The notes under the pieces: generated by a model
Seen by the model: only the letters and a program-made list of their open reading frames with translations
The model's database searches: none
Told to the model about the DNA's origin: nothing
NCBI RefSeq assembly: GCF_000378445.1
Contig: NZ_KB899703.1
Coordinates: 60,568-124,567 of the forward strand
Direction: 5' to 3'
Source of the DNA: Deinococcus aquatilis DSM 23025
GTDB lineage: Bacteria > Deinococcota > Deinococci > Deinococcales > Deinococcaceae
DNA: 64,000 nt
Shown: positions 27,101 to 34,801 of the stretch, piece after piece
Position numbering within the stretch: position 1 is the stretch's first letter
Layout: each line of letters begins with the position of its first letter
Position numbers and translations under genes: made by a program

Positions 27101-27147
27101 GCGTCCGGACGGGCAGGAGAAAAGGTGTTGGTGCGATCAGGGGTCAT
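24136..27147 (-). CDS. Lipoprotein: NPCBM, malectin, HYDIN-type Ig-like and kelch propeller
   Basis: A 1003-residue exported lipoprotein. Lipobox LLSAC with C41, after RPLRRW and a hydrophobic core. Domains: short aromatic segment VYDGQDYSWTD, NPCBM about 92-232, malectin about 236-403 (NGNYQVRLHFAEL is typical), a HYDIN/choice-of-anchor-type Ig domain about 408-505, an uncharacterised stretch 510-695, and a kelch propeller about 700-1000 (repeats such as GKLYIFGGFDS, NTWTALTPLPAPR). GGAGG precedes the ATG by 9 bases. It is in one operon with the GT4 gene downstream. Likely a surface glycan-binding protein with the propeller as a binding or enzymatic head. Confidence 0.85.
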   Translation of the reverse strand: MTPDRTNTFSPARPDAVTPAALSSRPLRRWLLGGLLLLSACTQAGPLSGGAVTTPPAAGGPVEFVYDGQDYSWTDSAPAGIQSLALSAGDNALSGQPWTAASSGWGPVERDQSNGDKAAGDGRTLTLAGQTYARGLGAHANSSLTFALGGQCSTFTASVGVDDEVGDRGSVVFQVWNGTASKLYDSGTLRGTDAAKPVSVNIAGVQNLRLVVTDNGDGISYDHADWVNPVVACSAASTVRINAGGPAQTVGGVEWQACNAVTSCGGLVTGGFSYSETDAVSGVVAPANAALYQTEWTGGATNGVSVGQTAFEYKVPVQNGNYQVRLHFAELNKTAAGQRVFDVKVENQTVLNRLDIFAEAGGAGRALVKTLPASVTDGVLNLAFVRQVENAKVSAIEIIPVTATAGVVSANVEELVFSTHRNATSPTQRVTLSNTGTAAVKITGLTLAGQNAATFGLVDAPALPFTLAAGQSVGVGVRFAPQASTGSLKGSLQVATEGGASTVVNLYGLSALGLQGDQEPPLQQVVNTLGYAINVGSSSLILGTSSNLIGDEVASQLFRKAGSGPVTMKAVARYSPDDLLPFGYVAAGSTTLNTVGTIATGQEQTLNPALTSGTQVSFDPGDVAFGLFAGRTSYAPQTTYTQDNLNTGPIKHAARIYPLKDRAGQPVPNSYLVAIEPASNGDYQDYVFVISNVRPSTAAATTINWTQRADAIKAVSEAQGAAVNGKLYIFGGFDSNLQTNARVQVYDPAANTWSAARDMPEQITHGAVAVDGQTIYMAGGFVGTHPGPQTAHVWKYNVGTNTWSAGPNLPGARGAGALVKLDRTLHFFGGTERDLADRNIYKRDSPEHWVLQLDGGTAWTVAAPLPNPRNHLAGAVLNGKIYALGGQHLGDEEAGNQSAVHLYDPANNTWTARANLPLPEGHINASTVTWNGRIMVISGVTQRSAEVANVSEYDPAANTWTALTPLPAPRQSPVADVINGQLVVATGSLPSGAYATSWTGVRQ

Positions 27148-27327
27148 TTGAAACAGCCTCCAAACAATGAACAGGGCAATAGGTGAGAGTCTTCAGGAGG
27201 GTAATCGGAGGCGTTCTGAGGTAGTGCCGAATTGGGTACGCCAGGATTAATCCAGGCCAGCTCAGGCAGCTCTGCCGCCGCAGTGTTCAGTGGCCCACTC
27301 AGACAGAGGGGCGGTCAGAGCAGGCAC

Positions 27328-28533
27328 TCAGCGCTCGGGCGTGGGCTGGATCTCGCCCGCCCCCGCCCGCGCCTGCCACTGTGCCCGGCGGTAGATGTCC
27401 AGCAGCAGTTGGCCGTTGCGCTCGGCGGTGTACTGATTCAGGTAGGTCTGCCGGGCCACGCGTCCCAGGTCTGCGCGGGCCTCGGGGTGATCCAGCAGCC
27501 AGCCCACCTGCGCGGCCAGATCCTGCGGGTCGCCGGGGCGAAAATGGCGGCCAGTGCGGTCATGCTGCACCACTTCGGCCACCGAACCGATCCGGCTGGC
27601 GACCACCGGAAGGCCCGTGGCAAAAGCTTCCAGCAACGTCATCGGAAATCCTTCGTACCATTCGGACGGAAAGACCAGCGTGGTGGCCTCCTGCATCAGG
27701 CGGGCCACCCGCGCCCCGTCCTGCCTGCCCAGATAGGTCACGCCCTCATAGGCAGCGGCGGCGGCCTGCGCTTCGGCGGCCAGCGGCCCGTCGCCCACGA
27801 TCACCAGTGGCAGGCGGGTATGCAGCGTTTTCCAGGCTTCCAGCAGCGTCAGCACGCCCTTCTCGGGCGACAGGCGGCCCACGAACAGCGCGTAATTCCC
27901 GCCGTGCGTGCCCAATCCAGGATCATCGGCCAGAAAGTTGGGCTTGACCACCAGCCGCGATTCGGGCAGGCCGCCCTGCACGTACAGCCCCCGCGCAAAG
28001 TCGGTCAGCGAGATGTACACGTCCACCATCCGGCGGTAGGTGCCCAACATGCGGTGCGTGGTCAACATGCCCGCGGCCACCCCCGATGCGGCGCGGCTGT
28101 CCCGGTAACACGAATGTTTGACGGCAGGCCAGGGCGGGGTTTTGCCCAGACAATCCTGACAGGGTTTGCCGTCGCGGTAGAAGTTGTGGTTCACGCACAT
28201 CAGGCGGTAGTTGTGCAGCGTCTGCACCACCGCCGCGCCGCTTCCCTTGACGCCCCAGTACGCAGCGGGCGAGATGATTGGAAACGTGTTGTGAAAATGC
28301 ACCACGTCGATGCCCTGCGCCTTTACGATTCCGGCCAGAGCGCGGGCCGACGCCGGATTCCAGATGGTTTGCAGGGCCGCCCGTGCCGCCGAGCCACCTT
28401 TGAGGTCGTCGTTGTGCACGGTGTAGCGCGTGACCTCCACCCCAAGCCGCTCCAGTTGCTGCGTTTCGGCCCGGAAGACCCCATCTTCGCCGCCCGCCTG
28501 CTGATAAAAATTGTGCGCGACCAGAACCTTCAT
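27328..28533 (-). CDS. Glycosyltransferase family 4
   Basis: A 401-residue GT-B enzyme. The N-terminus MKVLVAHNFYQQAGGEDGVF has the glycine-rich acceptor loop; VVHFHNTFPIISPAAYW follows. A Cys-containing insert (CVNHNFYRDGKPCQDCLGK) is seen in a subset of GT4 enzymes. The donor domain has FVGRLSPEKGVLTLLEAW and EX7E in EGFPMTLLEAFATGLPVV. It overlaps the preceding glycosyltransferase by ATGA and is third in the wzy-GT-GT operon. It contributes one linkage of the repeat unit; the specificity is unknown. Confidence 0.9.
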   Translation of the reverse strand: MKVLVAHNFYQQAGGEDGVFRAETQQLERLGVEVTRYTVHNDDLKGGSAARAALQTIWNPASARALAGIVKAQGIDVVHFHNTFPIISPAAYWGVKGSGAAVVQTLHNYRLMCVNHNFYRDGKPCQDCLGKTPPWPAVKHSCYRDSRAASGVAAGMLTTHRMLGTYRRMVDVYISLTDFARGLYVQGGLPESRLVVKPNFLADDPGLGTHGGNYALFVGRLSPEKGVLTLLEAWKTLHTRLPLVIVGDGPLAAEAQAAAAAYEGVTYLGRQDGARVARLMQEATTLVFPSEWYEGFPMTLLEAFATGLPVVASRIGSVAEVVQHDRTGRHFRPGDPQDLAAQVGWLLDHPEARADLGRVARQTYLNQYTAERNGQLLLDIYRRAQWQARAGAGEIQPTPER

Positions 28534-29729
28534 CCGGCGGCTCCGGCAGTGGACGCCTGGCGGTACAGGCCCAGATAGGCGTCGGTCATCTGATCCATGC
28601 TGAAGCGGGCGGCGGTGGGGGCGATCAGCGCGGCGGCCCGCTCCCGGTACTGCGCCGGAGCCTCGATCACCCGTGCCAGCGTGCGGGCAAAGCCTTCCAC
28701 ATCTGTGGCCCTCACCAGCAGGTCGGAGTCGGGGGGAAACAGTTCCTGTAGACCGTCGATCCGGGCGGCCACCAGCGGCGTACCTGCCAGCACCACCTCA
28801 ATGCCCAGCAGCGACAGGCCCTCGAAGCGCGAGGGCATCAGCACCACATCGTAGTTGGTCAGCTGTGCAGAGAGGCGCGGCACGGGCGGCGAGACCTGCA
28901 CGGGCCAGCGCCCACCCTGCCGTTGCCGCTGCGCCCAGTGCTCCAGCACCGGCGCAAAGGTGCCGTGTCCGTAGATCTGGATGTCGGCGGCAGCGGGCGT
29001 CAATTCGGCGGCGCGTTCCAGGATGGCGGGCAGAAGATCGGCTCCCTTCTGGGCCTCGAAGCGGCCCGCAAAGAGCACTCGCGCTGGCCCCGGAGTCCGC
29101 TGGGCAGAAGCCTTGGCCCTCGCCGTCACGCCGTTGTAGATCACCCCGGTCTGGGCTTCGGGCAGTGGCCCCAGCCCATGCCGCCGCCGGAACTCGTGCA
29201 GTCCCCGGAGGCTGGCTGGCGAGACGGCCACCGATTCCGCGTGTTCCAGTCGGCGTTCCACCCAGCGCCCGATCCGTGCCCATTTGGGCCACAGGGTCGT
29301 GTTATGGATGGTGCGGATCACGCGAACCCCCCGCCCTTCCGCGCCGAACAGCAGGCTGGCCGCGTAGGTGGCGTCTGGAATATCGGTGTGGAGGTGAATC
29401 ACGTCAGGCCGCACACGCTGGAGCAGACGCCGCAGCGTCCACCCGGCATGCAGCATTCCGCCGCGTTTCATATCCAGAGGCGTGCCGCTGTAGACCGGAA
29501 TCTGAAGCCGCTCCAGCCGTAACTGCATCGCCTGACCTACGGGCGTTTTGGCAATGCCCATCACCGCGAAGACCGAAAATTCACACTGCCCGCTCAGTTG
29601 CTCGGCCAGCGTGAGGGCCACTTCTTCCGCGCCGCCCAGATCGAGATGGGTGACGACGTGCATGACGCGGGGTTTCCTGGTTGCCGGGGTTCTGGGGAGC
29701 GGCGTGCTGACGGCGTGCTGGCCGGTCAT
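28530..29729 (-). CDS. Glycosyltransferase family 4
   Basis: A 399-residue GT-B glycosyltransferase. The N-terminal VMHVVTHLDLGGAEEVALTL is the classic GT4 opening. The donor domain carries VLFAGRFEAQKGADLLPAIL and the EX7E-like EGLSLLGIEVVLAGTPLV. A longer open frame reaching 29930 lies inside the polymerase gene; the ATG at 29729 overlaps the polymerase stop (ATGA) and follows GGAGGGG, so it is chosen. It is second in the operon between polymerase and the next GT4. Confidence 0.9.
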   Translation of the reverse strand: MTGQHAVSTPLPRTPATRKPRVMHVVTHLDLGGAEEVALTLAEQLSGQCEFSVFAVMGIAKTPVGQAMQLRLERLQIPVYSGTPLDMKRGGMLHAGWTLRRLLQRVRPDVIHLHTDIPDATYAASLLFGAEGRGVRVIRTIHNTTLWPKWARIGRWVERRLEHAESVAVSPASLRGLHEFRRRHGLGPLPEAQTGVIYNGVTARAKASAQRTPGPARVLFAGRFEAQKGADLLPAILERAAELTPAAADIQIYGHGTFAPVLEHWAQRQRQGGRWPVQVSPPVPRLSAQLTNYDVVLMPSRFEGLSLLGIEVVLAGTPLVAARIDGLQELFPPDSDLLVRATDVEGFARTLARVIEAPAQYRERAAALIAPTAARFSMDQMTDAYLGLYRQASTAGAAG

Positions 29730-31417
29730 GCTGCCCCTCCCTGCCACACTTGCGGCGTGCGCTCCCACTGCGGCCTCAGTCGCCGCTGCGTTTCGATCAA
29801 GGCGAGGCCGAATCCAAACAGACACCAGAACCAGATGCCTCCCTGCGGCCCTTCCAGATAGACATCGAAGCTGGCATTGACCATAAAAGCTGCCCAGTAC
29901 GCCAGAACCCAGATATTCAGCCGCACCCATAGATCCTGCCCGGCCCGCTTTGCCAGTTGATGTGCCCGCAGCAGCGCGGCAACGAAGGCCAGTTGCAGCG
30001 CTGCCCAGGCCAGCAGCCCCGGCACTCCAGACCTCGCCAGAATGTTCAGGTGGCCGTTGTGCGGACTTCTCAGAGAATTGCCGTCCAGCTGGTAACCGTC
30101 ATCGTCGGCCAGATTGACGCCGTAACCTTTGCCTGTCCAGAAATAGGGGCCATTGACCGTGTAATTCACGATGTCTGTCCACCATTTCAGCCGCCAGCCG
30201 CGCGAGCCGTCGCGGTCGCCTTCTCCGGTCTGACCCGCGATGCTCTGCACGTTTAACAGCAGGGCCTCGGCAGATACGGTATTGCGGTTCTCACCGACGC
30301 TGACCTGCACATTGAAGGCCAGCAGGGCGGTCAGGGCCAGCGTGACCAGCAGCGCGGGTTTGCCCCAACGGCTGCCCGCGCCTGTGCTCGCCCCGTTCGG
30401 GCCGCTGCGGGTGCGTGCGCCCAGCCGCATGACCAGAACGATCAGTACCGCCACCGCAATAGCCAGAATGCCCGCCCTGACGCGGAAGACCGGAATCAGG
30501 GCCGCTGCCAGCCACAGCGCCCACCACACCCACTCCTGCCTCTGGCTGGCCGCCGCACTCAGCCGCTCCTGCACGGGCCGCAGCACCTGCGGCAGCCCCA
30601 GAATGATCAGCGCGGCGATGCCTGCCAGATGCACCGCCACGTCTCCGCCCTTCAGATCGATCAGGGAGGCCTGACTGCCGGGAAAGCGGGGCAGGGAAGG
30701 GCCGTACAGCTCGAATACCACGATCGCCAGCGGAGTCCAGATCAGGAACAGCGGCACGAATTTGACGTAGGTGCGGGCCACCTTCAGAAGCCAGCCGGTG
30801 TGCAGCAGCAGCGCGGCCACTGCCAGGCCAAACAGTCCGTAACCCCACAGCACGGCGTCGCGCAGGGCATCGATGCCGTATTGACCGATCTGCGGCAGGG
30901 TGGCGATCAGTCCGATGACCAGGAAGGCCAGCAGCACGGCCACGATTCTGGAATGGATCAGGGTACGCCCACTGAACGACAGCAGCGCGGCCAGCACGCA
31001 CAGAGCCAGAGTCATCTCTCCGACAAACAGCGGGGCCACCCCCACATAGGCAAAACCGCGCCCCAGCATCGCGTACCCGAGCAGGCACACCCCCAGAGCG
31101 CCCAGGGCTATCCGGGGCAGATGAACCCGGACTGCCAGCGCGGCAGCCACAAGAAACACCAGAAGGGCCGCCACCGTTGCCAGCAGCGGATTCCAGACCG
31201 CCAGCGTGCCAGTGGCCGCCGCACCCAACATCAGGCCGAGGCCTCCCAGGGCCAGCGAGAGGGAAGAAGGACGGAGGGCCGAAGCAGGGAGGGCAGAGGA
31301 AGCGGCGGAGAGAGCAGCTCGGGAAGAAGAGAGTGGGGGCGGGTGCAAAGGGCGCTCCTTTAAGGTGGCTGAGGTGGATGCAGAGGGGCCAGAACGGCGG
31401 AGCCTGTACCCGAACAT
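29726..31417 (-). CDS. O-antigen ligase / Wzy-like polysaccharide polymerase
   Basis: A 563-residue polytopic membrane protein with about 12 hydrophobic helices. After TM-rich segments comes a large extracytoplasmic loop containing the WzyC-type motif RSPHNGHLNILARSGVPGL; the His-Asn pair is the ligase/polymerase signature. KGYGVNLADDDGYQLDGNSL just before it is also typical. It would polymerise repeat units or transfer glycan outside the membrane. AGAAGG precedes the ATG closely. It leads the operon with two GT4 genes. Ligase and polymerase cannot be told apart by sequence; without LPS in this lineage a polymerase is more likely. Confidence 0.82.
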   Translation of the reverse strand: MFGYRLRRSGPSASTSATLKERPLHPPPLSSSRAALSAASSALPASALRPSSLSLALGGLGLMLGAAATGTLAVWNPLLATVAALLVFLVAAALAVRVHLPRIALGALGVCLLGYAMLGRGFAYVGVAPLFVGEMTLALCVLAALLSFSGRTLIHSRIVAVLLAFLVIGLIATLPQIGQYGIDALRDAVLWGYGLFGLAVAALLLHTGWLLKVARTYVKFVPLFLIWTPLAIVVFELYGPSLPRFPGSQASLIDLKGGDVAVHLAGIAALIILGLPQVLRPVQERLSAAASQRQEWVWWALWLAAALIPVFRVRAGILAIAVAVLIVLVMRLGARTRSGPNGASTGAGSRWGKPALLVTLALTALLAFNVQVSVGENRNTVSAEALLLNVQSIAGQTGEGDRDGSRGWRLKWWTDIVNYTVNGPYFWTGKGYGVNLADDDGYQLDGNSLRSPHNGHLNILARSGVPGLLAWAALQLAFVAALLRAHQLAKRAGQDLWVRLNIWVLAYWAAFMVNASFDVYLEGPQGGIWFWCLFGFGLALIETQRRLRPQWERTPQVWQGGAA

Positions 31418-31821
31418 GACCTTCTGTACCTGACGATGGCCTGTACCCGGCGGCGGCCCTGAACATGGCCTGCCGGAGCCTGTTCAGAGGTCACAGTCAA
31501 GAATCACACCTGAAGGGTAGTCAGGGTGCGCTAACGAAAAATAAATGCCTGCACCCTGCCCTGGCGCTCGGCAATTTCTTCCCAAACCTGCAACGAAACG
31601 TCTTGCAACGAAACATTGACGCTTGTTGGTTCAGTGTGGGCAGTGTCCAGCACTCCAGGTCTGCTTTTACAGCCTGAGACGCCGAGCAGAGGTGAGCAGG
31701 CCCTGTGCAGGCTCTGTATCTGTGCAGGTTCTGTTCTGGGCAGGCCGATCAGGTCGACGCGTGTACGGCAGCCAACGTATGAAGAACAGCCGCGGTAGGG
31801 GCAAGAGGAGAGGGGGAGAGG
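31418..31821. other. Divergent intergenic region between polymerase and lipoprotein
   Basis: A 404-base region with promoters for both directions. The notable element is an 11-base direct repeat (listed). No gene is seen. Confidence 0.4.
31589..31614 (+). repeat. Direct repeat TGCAACGAAAC x2
   Basis: Two exact copies of TGCAACGAAAC at 31589-31599 and 31604-31614, offset by 15 bases, in the divergent promoter region. The arrangement suggests a regulator-binding site, but no cognate protein is identified. Confidence 0.4.
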
Positions 31822-34722
31822 ATGGCAGGAGTAACGGAACGCAGGAGAAAGGCCGCACGGCAACGAATGGGGGCCGGACTGATGGGACTGGCCCTGGGGC
31901 TGATGGCCTGCTCGCAGAACACGCCGCAGACATCCGTCATCCAGGACGATCCCTATGCGGGAGGTCAGAGTTATCCGTGGAGTGACCGCCTGGAGCCGAC
32001 CAGCGGCGATCCCTATGCGGACGGCAAAAGCTACCCCTGGACGGGCGTGCGGGCCTCCGCCCCCGGTCTGACAGCCCTGGCGCAGGGCAGCAACGACAAC
32101 TTTCTGTCCGATCTGAGCTGGACGAGCGCCACCAACGCCTGGGGGCCGATTGAAAAAGACCGCAGCAACGGCGACAAGCTGGAAGGTGACGGCCTCCCGA
32201 TCACCATCGGTGGGCAGGTCTTCGCCAAAGGCCTGGGCGTGCACGCGGCCTCCGAGGTCAGTTACGCGCTGGGCGGGATGTGCAGTGTCCTGACCGCTCA
32301 GATCGGGCTGGACGACGAGGTGGGCGACAAGGGCACGGTGGTCTTTCAGGTCTGGAACGGCACGACCAGCAAGCTCTACGACTCCGGCACAGTGCGCGGG
32401 ATAGACGCGGCCAAAGCCATCAGCGTGAATATCGCGGGCGTACAGAACCTGCGGCTGGTGGTCACCAACAACAATGACGGCATCAGCTTCGATCACGCCG
32501 ACTGGGCCGATGTCAAAGTCAGTTGCCCCGCCCGCCAGCCCAGCGGCGAAAACCAACTGTCCGACCTGCCCTGGACGAGCGCCACCAACAGCTGGGGGCC
32601 AGTGGAGCGCGACCTCAGCAACGGCGAGAAGCTGCAGGGCGACGGCAAAATCCTCACGATGGGCGGCGTGACCTTTGCCAAGGGTCTGGGTGTCCATGCC
32701 AGCTCCACCATTACCTACGGCCTGGCGGCCCGCTGCAACGTGTTCAGCGCACAGGTGGGCGTGGACGATGAAGTGGGTTCCAACGGCAGCGTCGTCTTTC
32801 AGGTCTACGGCGACGGCGTCAAGCTGTACGAAAGCCCGATCCGGCGCGGCACCGATGCGGCCCTGCCCATCAGTGTTCCGGTCAGCGGCGTCAACGAACT
32901 GCGTCTGGTCGCCACCGACGGCGGCAACGGCATCAGCAGCGACCACGCCGATTGGGCCGATGCCAAGGTCAGTTGCACCGACGACACCACCCCGCCCGCC
33001 ATTCCGGGCACCCTGACCGCCGTGCCTGCCCCGGACGGAATCACGCTGGACTGGGCCAACAACACCGAACCCGATCTGGCGGGCTACCGCGTCTACCGCT
33101 CTCCCTCTGCGGGCGGCCCCTTCAGCCTGCTGACGCCTCAGCCCATCACCACGTCGGGCTACAGCGATCCGGCCCCCGAGGGCGTGCGCTCGTTTTACCA
33201 GGTGGTGTCGGTTGATCAGGTGGGCAATATGTCGCTGCCAGCCAGTGCCAACGCCACCCGGCCCAACAGCGGCGGCAGCCCGGTTCTGTCGGTCGAAAAT
33301 CTGGACGGCGTGCCTTTCTTCGACCGCCTCGTGTTCAGCCGGATCGGAAGCCTGACCGCGCCCCCCAGCAACGGCGTGCATGAACGCGTGACCCTGCGCC
33401 TGAAGAACACCGGAAGCTCTGTGCTGCGCGTGTCCGACCTGCCGATCAGCGGCCCCTGGGTCCTCGACCCGGCTCCGACCCTGCCCAACGACCTTGCTCC
33501 CGGCGGCTTCCTGGATGTGCGCCTGCGCTTCGTGGCCGAGGCGACCAAGTACCAGACCGGTACGCTGACGGTGGCTTCCAACGACTCCAGCAAACCCGCC
33601 TACGCGGTGCAGCTTGCGGGCCTGTGGCAGAGCGTTTCCGAGGGAGGCCAGGAACCCAACGTGTTCCAGCTCCGCGACGCCTTCGGCTACACGCTGAGTC
33701 TGGTGGGCGGCGAACCCACCCTGGATCAGAAGGGACTGGTGCGGGCGCAGGGCGACGAGGTTCTGTCGGCCTACTGGCAACGGGCCGATGAGACCCAGCC
33801 TGTGACGGTGCGTCAGTTGGCTGCCTACCATACGCAGGGCAACACCGCCACGCTCTTCTGGCACGACAAGCGCAACACCACCAGCAACACCATTCTGGTT
33901 CATGCGGGTGTGGACGCCCAGACTGTGCTGCCACGTCAGAACGGGTCGTTGGCTCCCAGCCTCGCGTCGTTCACTCCGGCAGCGGGCATCAACTTCGGCT
34001 TCCGGATCGATGGTGAGTGGGGCGATCCCCGCCGCAACAGCCAGACCGCTGACCGCAACAACGGCTGCCTGCGGCCCTGCGGCCAACACATCCGGCTGTG
34101 GCCCGCCAAAGACCGCGCTGGCGTCCCGCTTCTCAACACCTACCTCATGATCATGGATTACGCGGGCATCAACTACGACTACAACGACAACCTGTATCTG
34201 ATCACCAACCTCAAGCCCGCACCGATCCTGCTGAACGTGGGCGGGGCCACCTTCACCGATCCGGCCACCGGCAACGTCTGGCTGTCCGACAGAGACCAGA
34301 ACGGCGACGCGCCCTACACGCCCACCACGGCCATCAACGAGGGCAACGCCAGCAGCACCTACGACATTCTGGGCACCGACAACGACCTGCTCTACCGCAC
34401 CTACCGGGGCAACGTCGGCACGTCCACGCCGCAGGAATCGCGCCAGATCAGCTTCAATATCCCGGTCAACAACGGCACCTACCTCGTCAAGCTGCACTTT
34501 GCGGATCTGGCCTGGACCGTTCCTGGCAAGCGGATCTTCGACGTGAGTGCCGAGGGCGTGCTGCGCGTTCCGAATCTGGACATCGTGGCCCAGAGCGGCG
34601 GCGGCAAAACCGCGCTGGTGGTGCCCATCGACAACGTGCAGGTCACCGACGGCAAGCTGACGCTGGATCTGAAGGCCAGTGTGGATTTCCCGGCCATTTC
34701 CGGCATAGAAATCGTGCGCTGA
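31822..34722 (+). CDS. Lipoprotein: two NPCBM, FN3 and malectin domains
   Basis: A 966-residue exported lipoprotein; lipobox GLMAC with C30. After the lipobox comes the short motif twice: DDPYAGGQSYPWSD and GDPYADGKSYPWTG. Then NPCBM about 92-233, NPCBM about 240-390, a fibronectin III-like domain about 395-480 (GYRVYRSPSAGGPFSLL), an Ig-like HYDIN-type stretch, an uncharacterised middle, and a C-terminal malectin domain about 800-966 (NGTYLVKLHFADLAW). The middle section parallels that of the kelch lipoprotein at 24136-27147 (EGGQEPNVFQLRDAFGYTL versus LQGDQEPPLQQVVNTLGY). It is probably a cell-surface glycan-binding protein. Confidence 0.85.
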   Translation: MAGVTERRRKAARQRMGAGLMGLALGLMACSQNTPQTSVIQDDPYAGGQSYPWSDRLEPTSGDPYADGKSYPWTGVRASAPGLTALAQGSNDNFLSDLSWTSATNAWGPIEKDRSNGDKLEGDGLPITIGGQVFAKGLGVHAASEVSYALGGMCSVLTAQIGLDDEVGDKGTVVFQVWNGTTSKLYDSGTVRGIDAAKAISVNIAGVQNLRLVVTNNNDGISFDHADWADVKVSCPARQPSGENQLSDLPWTSATNSWGPVERDLSNGEKLQGDGKILTMGGVTFAKGLGVHASSTITYGLAARCNVFSAQVGVDDEVGSNGSVVFQVYGDGVKLYESPIRRGTDAALPISVPVSGVNELRLVATDGGNGISSDHADWADAKVSCTDDTTPPAIPGTLTAVPAPDGITLDWANNTEPDLAGYRVYRSPSAGGPFSLLTPQPITTSGYSDPAPEGVRSFYQVVSVDQVGNMSLPASANATRPNSGGSPVLSVENLDGVPFFDRLVFSRIGSLTAPPSNGVHERVTLRLKNTGSSVLRVSDLPISGPWVLDPAPTLPNDLAPGGFLDVRLRFVAEATKYQTGTLTVASNDSSKPAYAVQLAGLWQSVSEGGQEPNVFQLRDAFGYTLSLVGGEPTLDQKGLVRAQGDEVLSAYWQRADETQPVTVRQLAAYHTQGNTATLFWHDKRNTTSNTILVHAGVDAQTVLPRQNGSLAPSLASFTPAAGINFGFRIDGEWGDPRRNSQTADRNNGCLRPCGQHIRLWPAKDRAGVPLLNTYLMIMDYAGINYDYNDNLYLITNLKPAPILLNVGGATFTDPATGNVWLSDRDQNGDAPYTPTTAINEGNASSTYDILGTDNDLLYRTYRGNVGTSTPQESRQISFNIPVNNGTYLVKLHFADLAWTVPGKRIFDVSAEGVLRVPNLDIVAQSGGGKTALVVPIDNVQVTDGKLTLDLKASVDFPAISGIEIVR

Positions 34723-34731
34723 GGACGCTGA

Positions 34732-34763
34732 GTGGGGCCGCCGACATCACAGGGCGGCCCCAC
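34732..34763 (+). terminator. Hairpin terminator
   Basis: An 11-bp perfect stem (GTGGGGCCGCC / GGCGGCCCCAC), 10-base loop, then CTGTCTCGTTTT, between two tandem lipoprotein genes. Confidence 0.75.
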
Positions 34764-34801
34764 CTGTCTCGTTTTCCCCAGCTACCGCTGCAAGGAGCCT
34801 G

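Noticed and set aside
31531..34497. 988-codon open frame on the minus strand
   Set aside because: It lies antisense to the NPCBM/malectin lipoprotein. In GC-rich DNA the complement of a conserved gene often stays open; the plus-strand product has a signal peptide and recognisable domains, the minus one has none.
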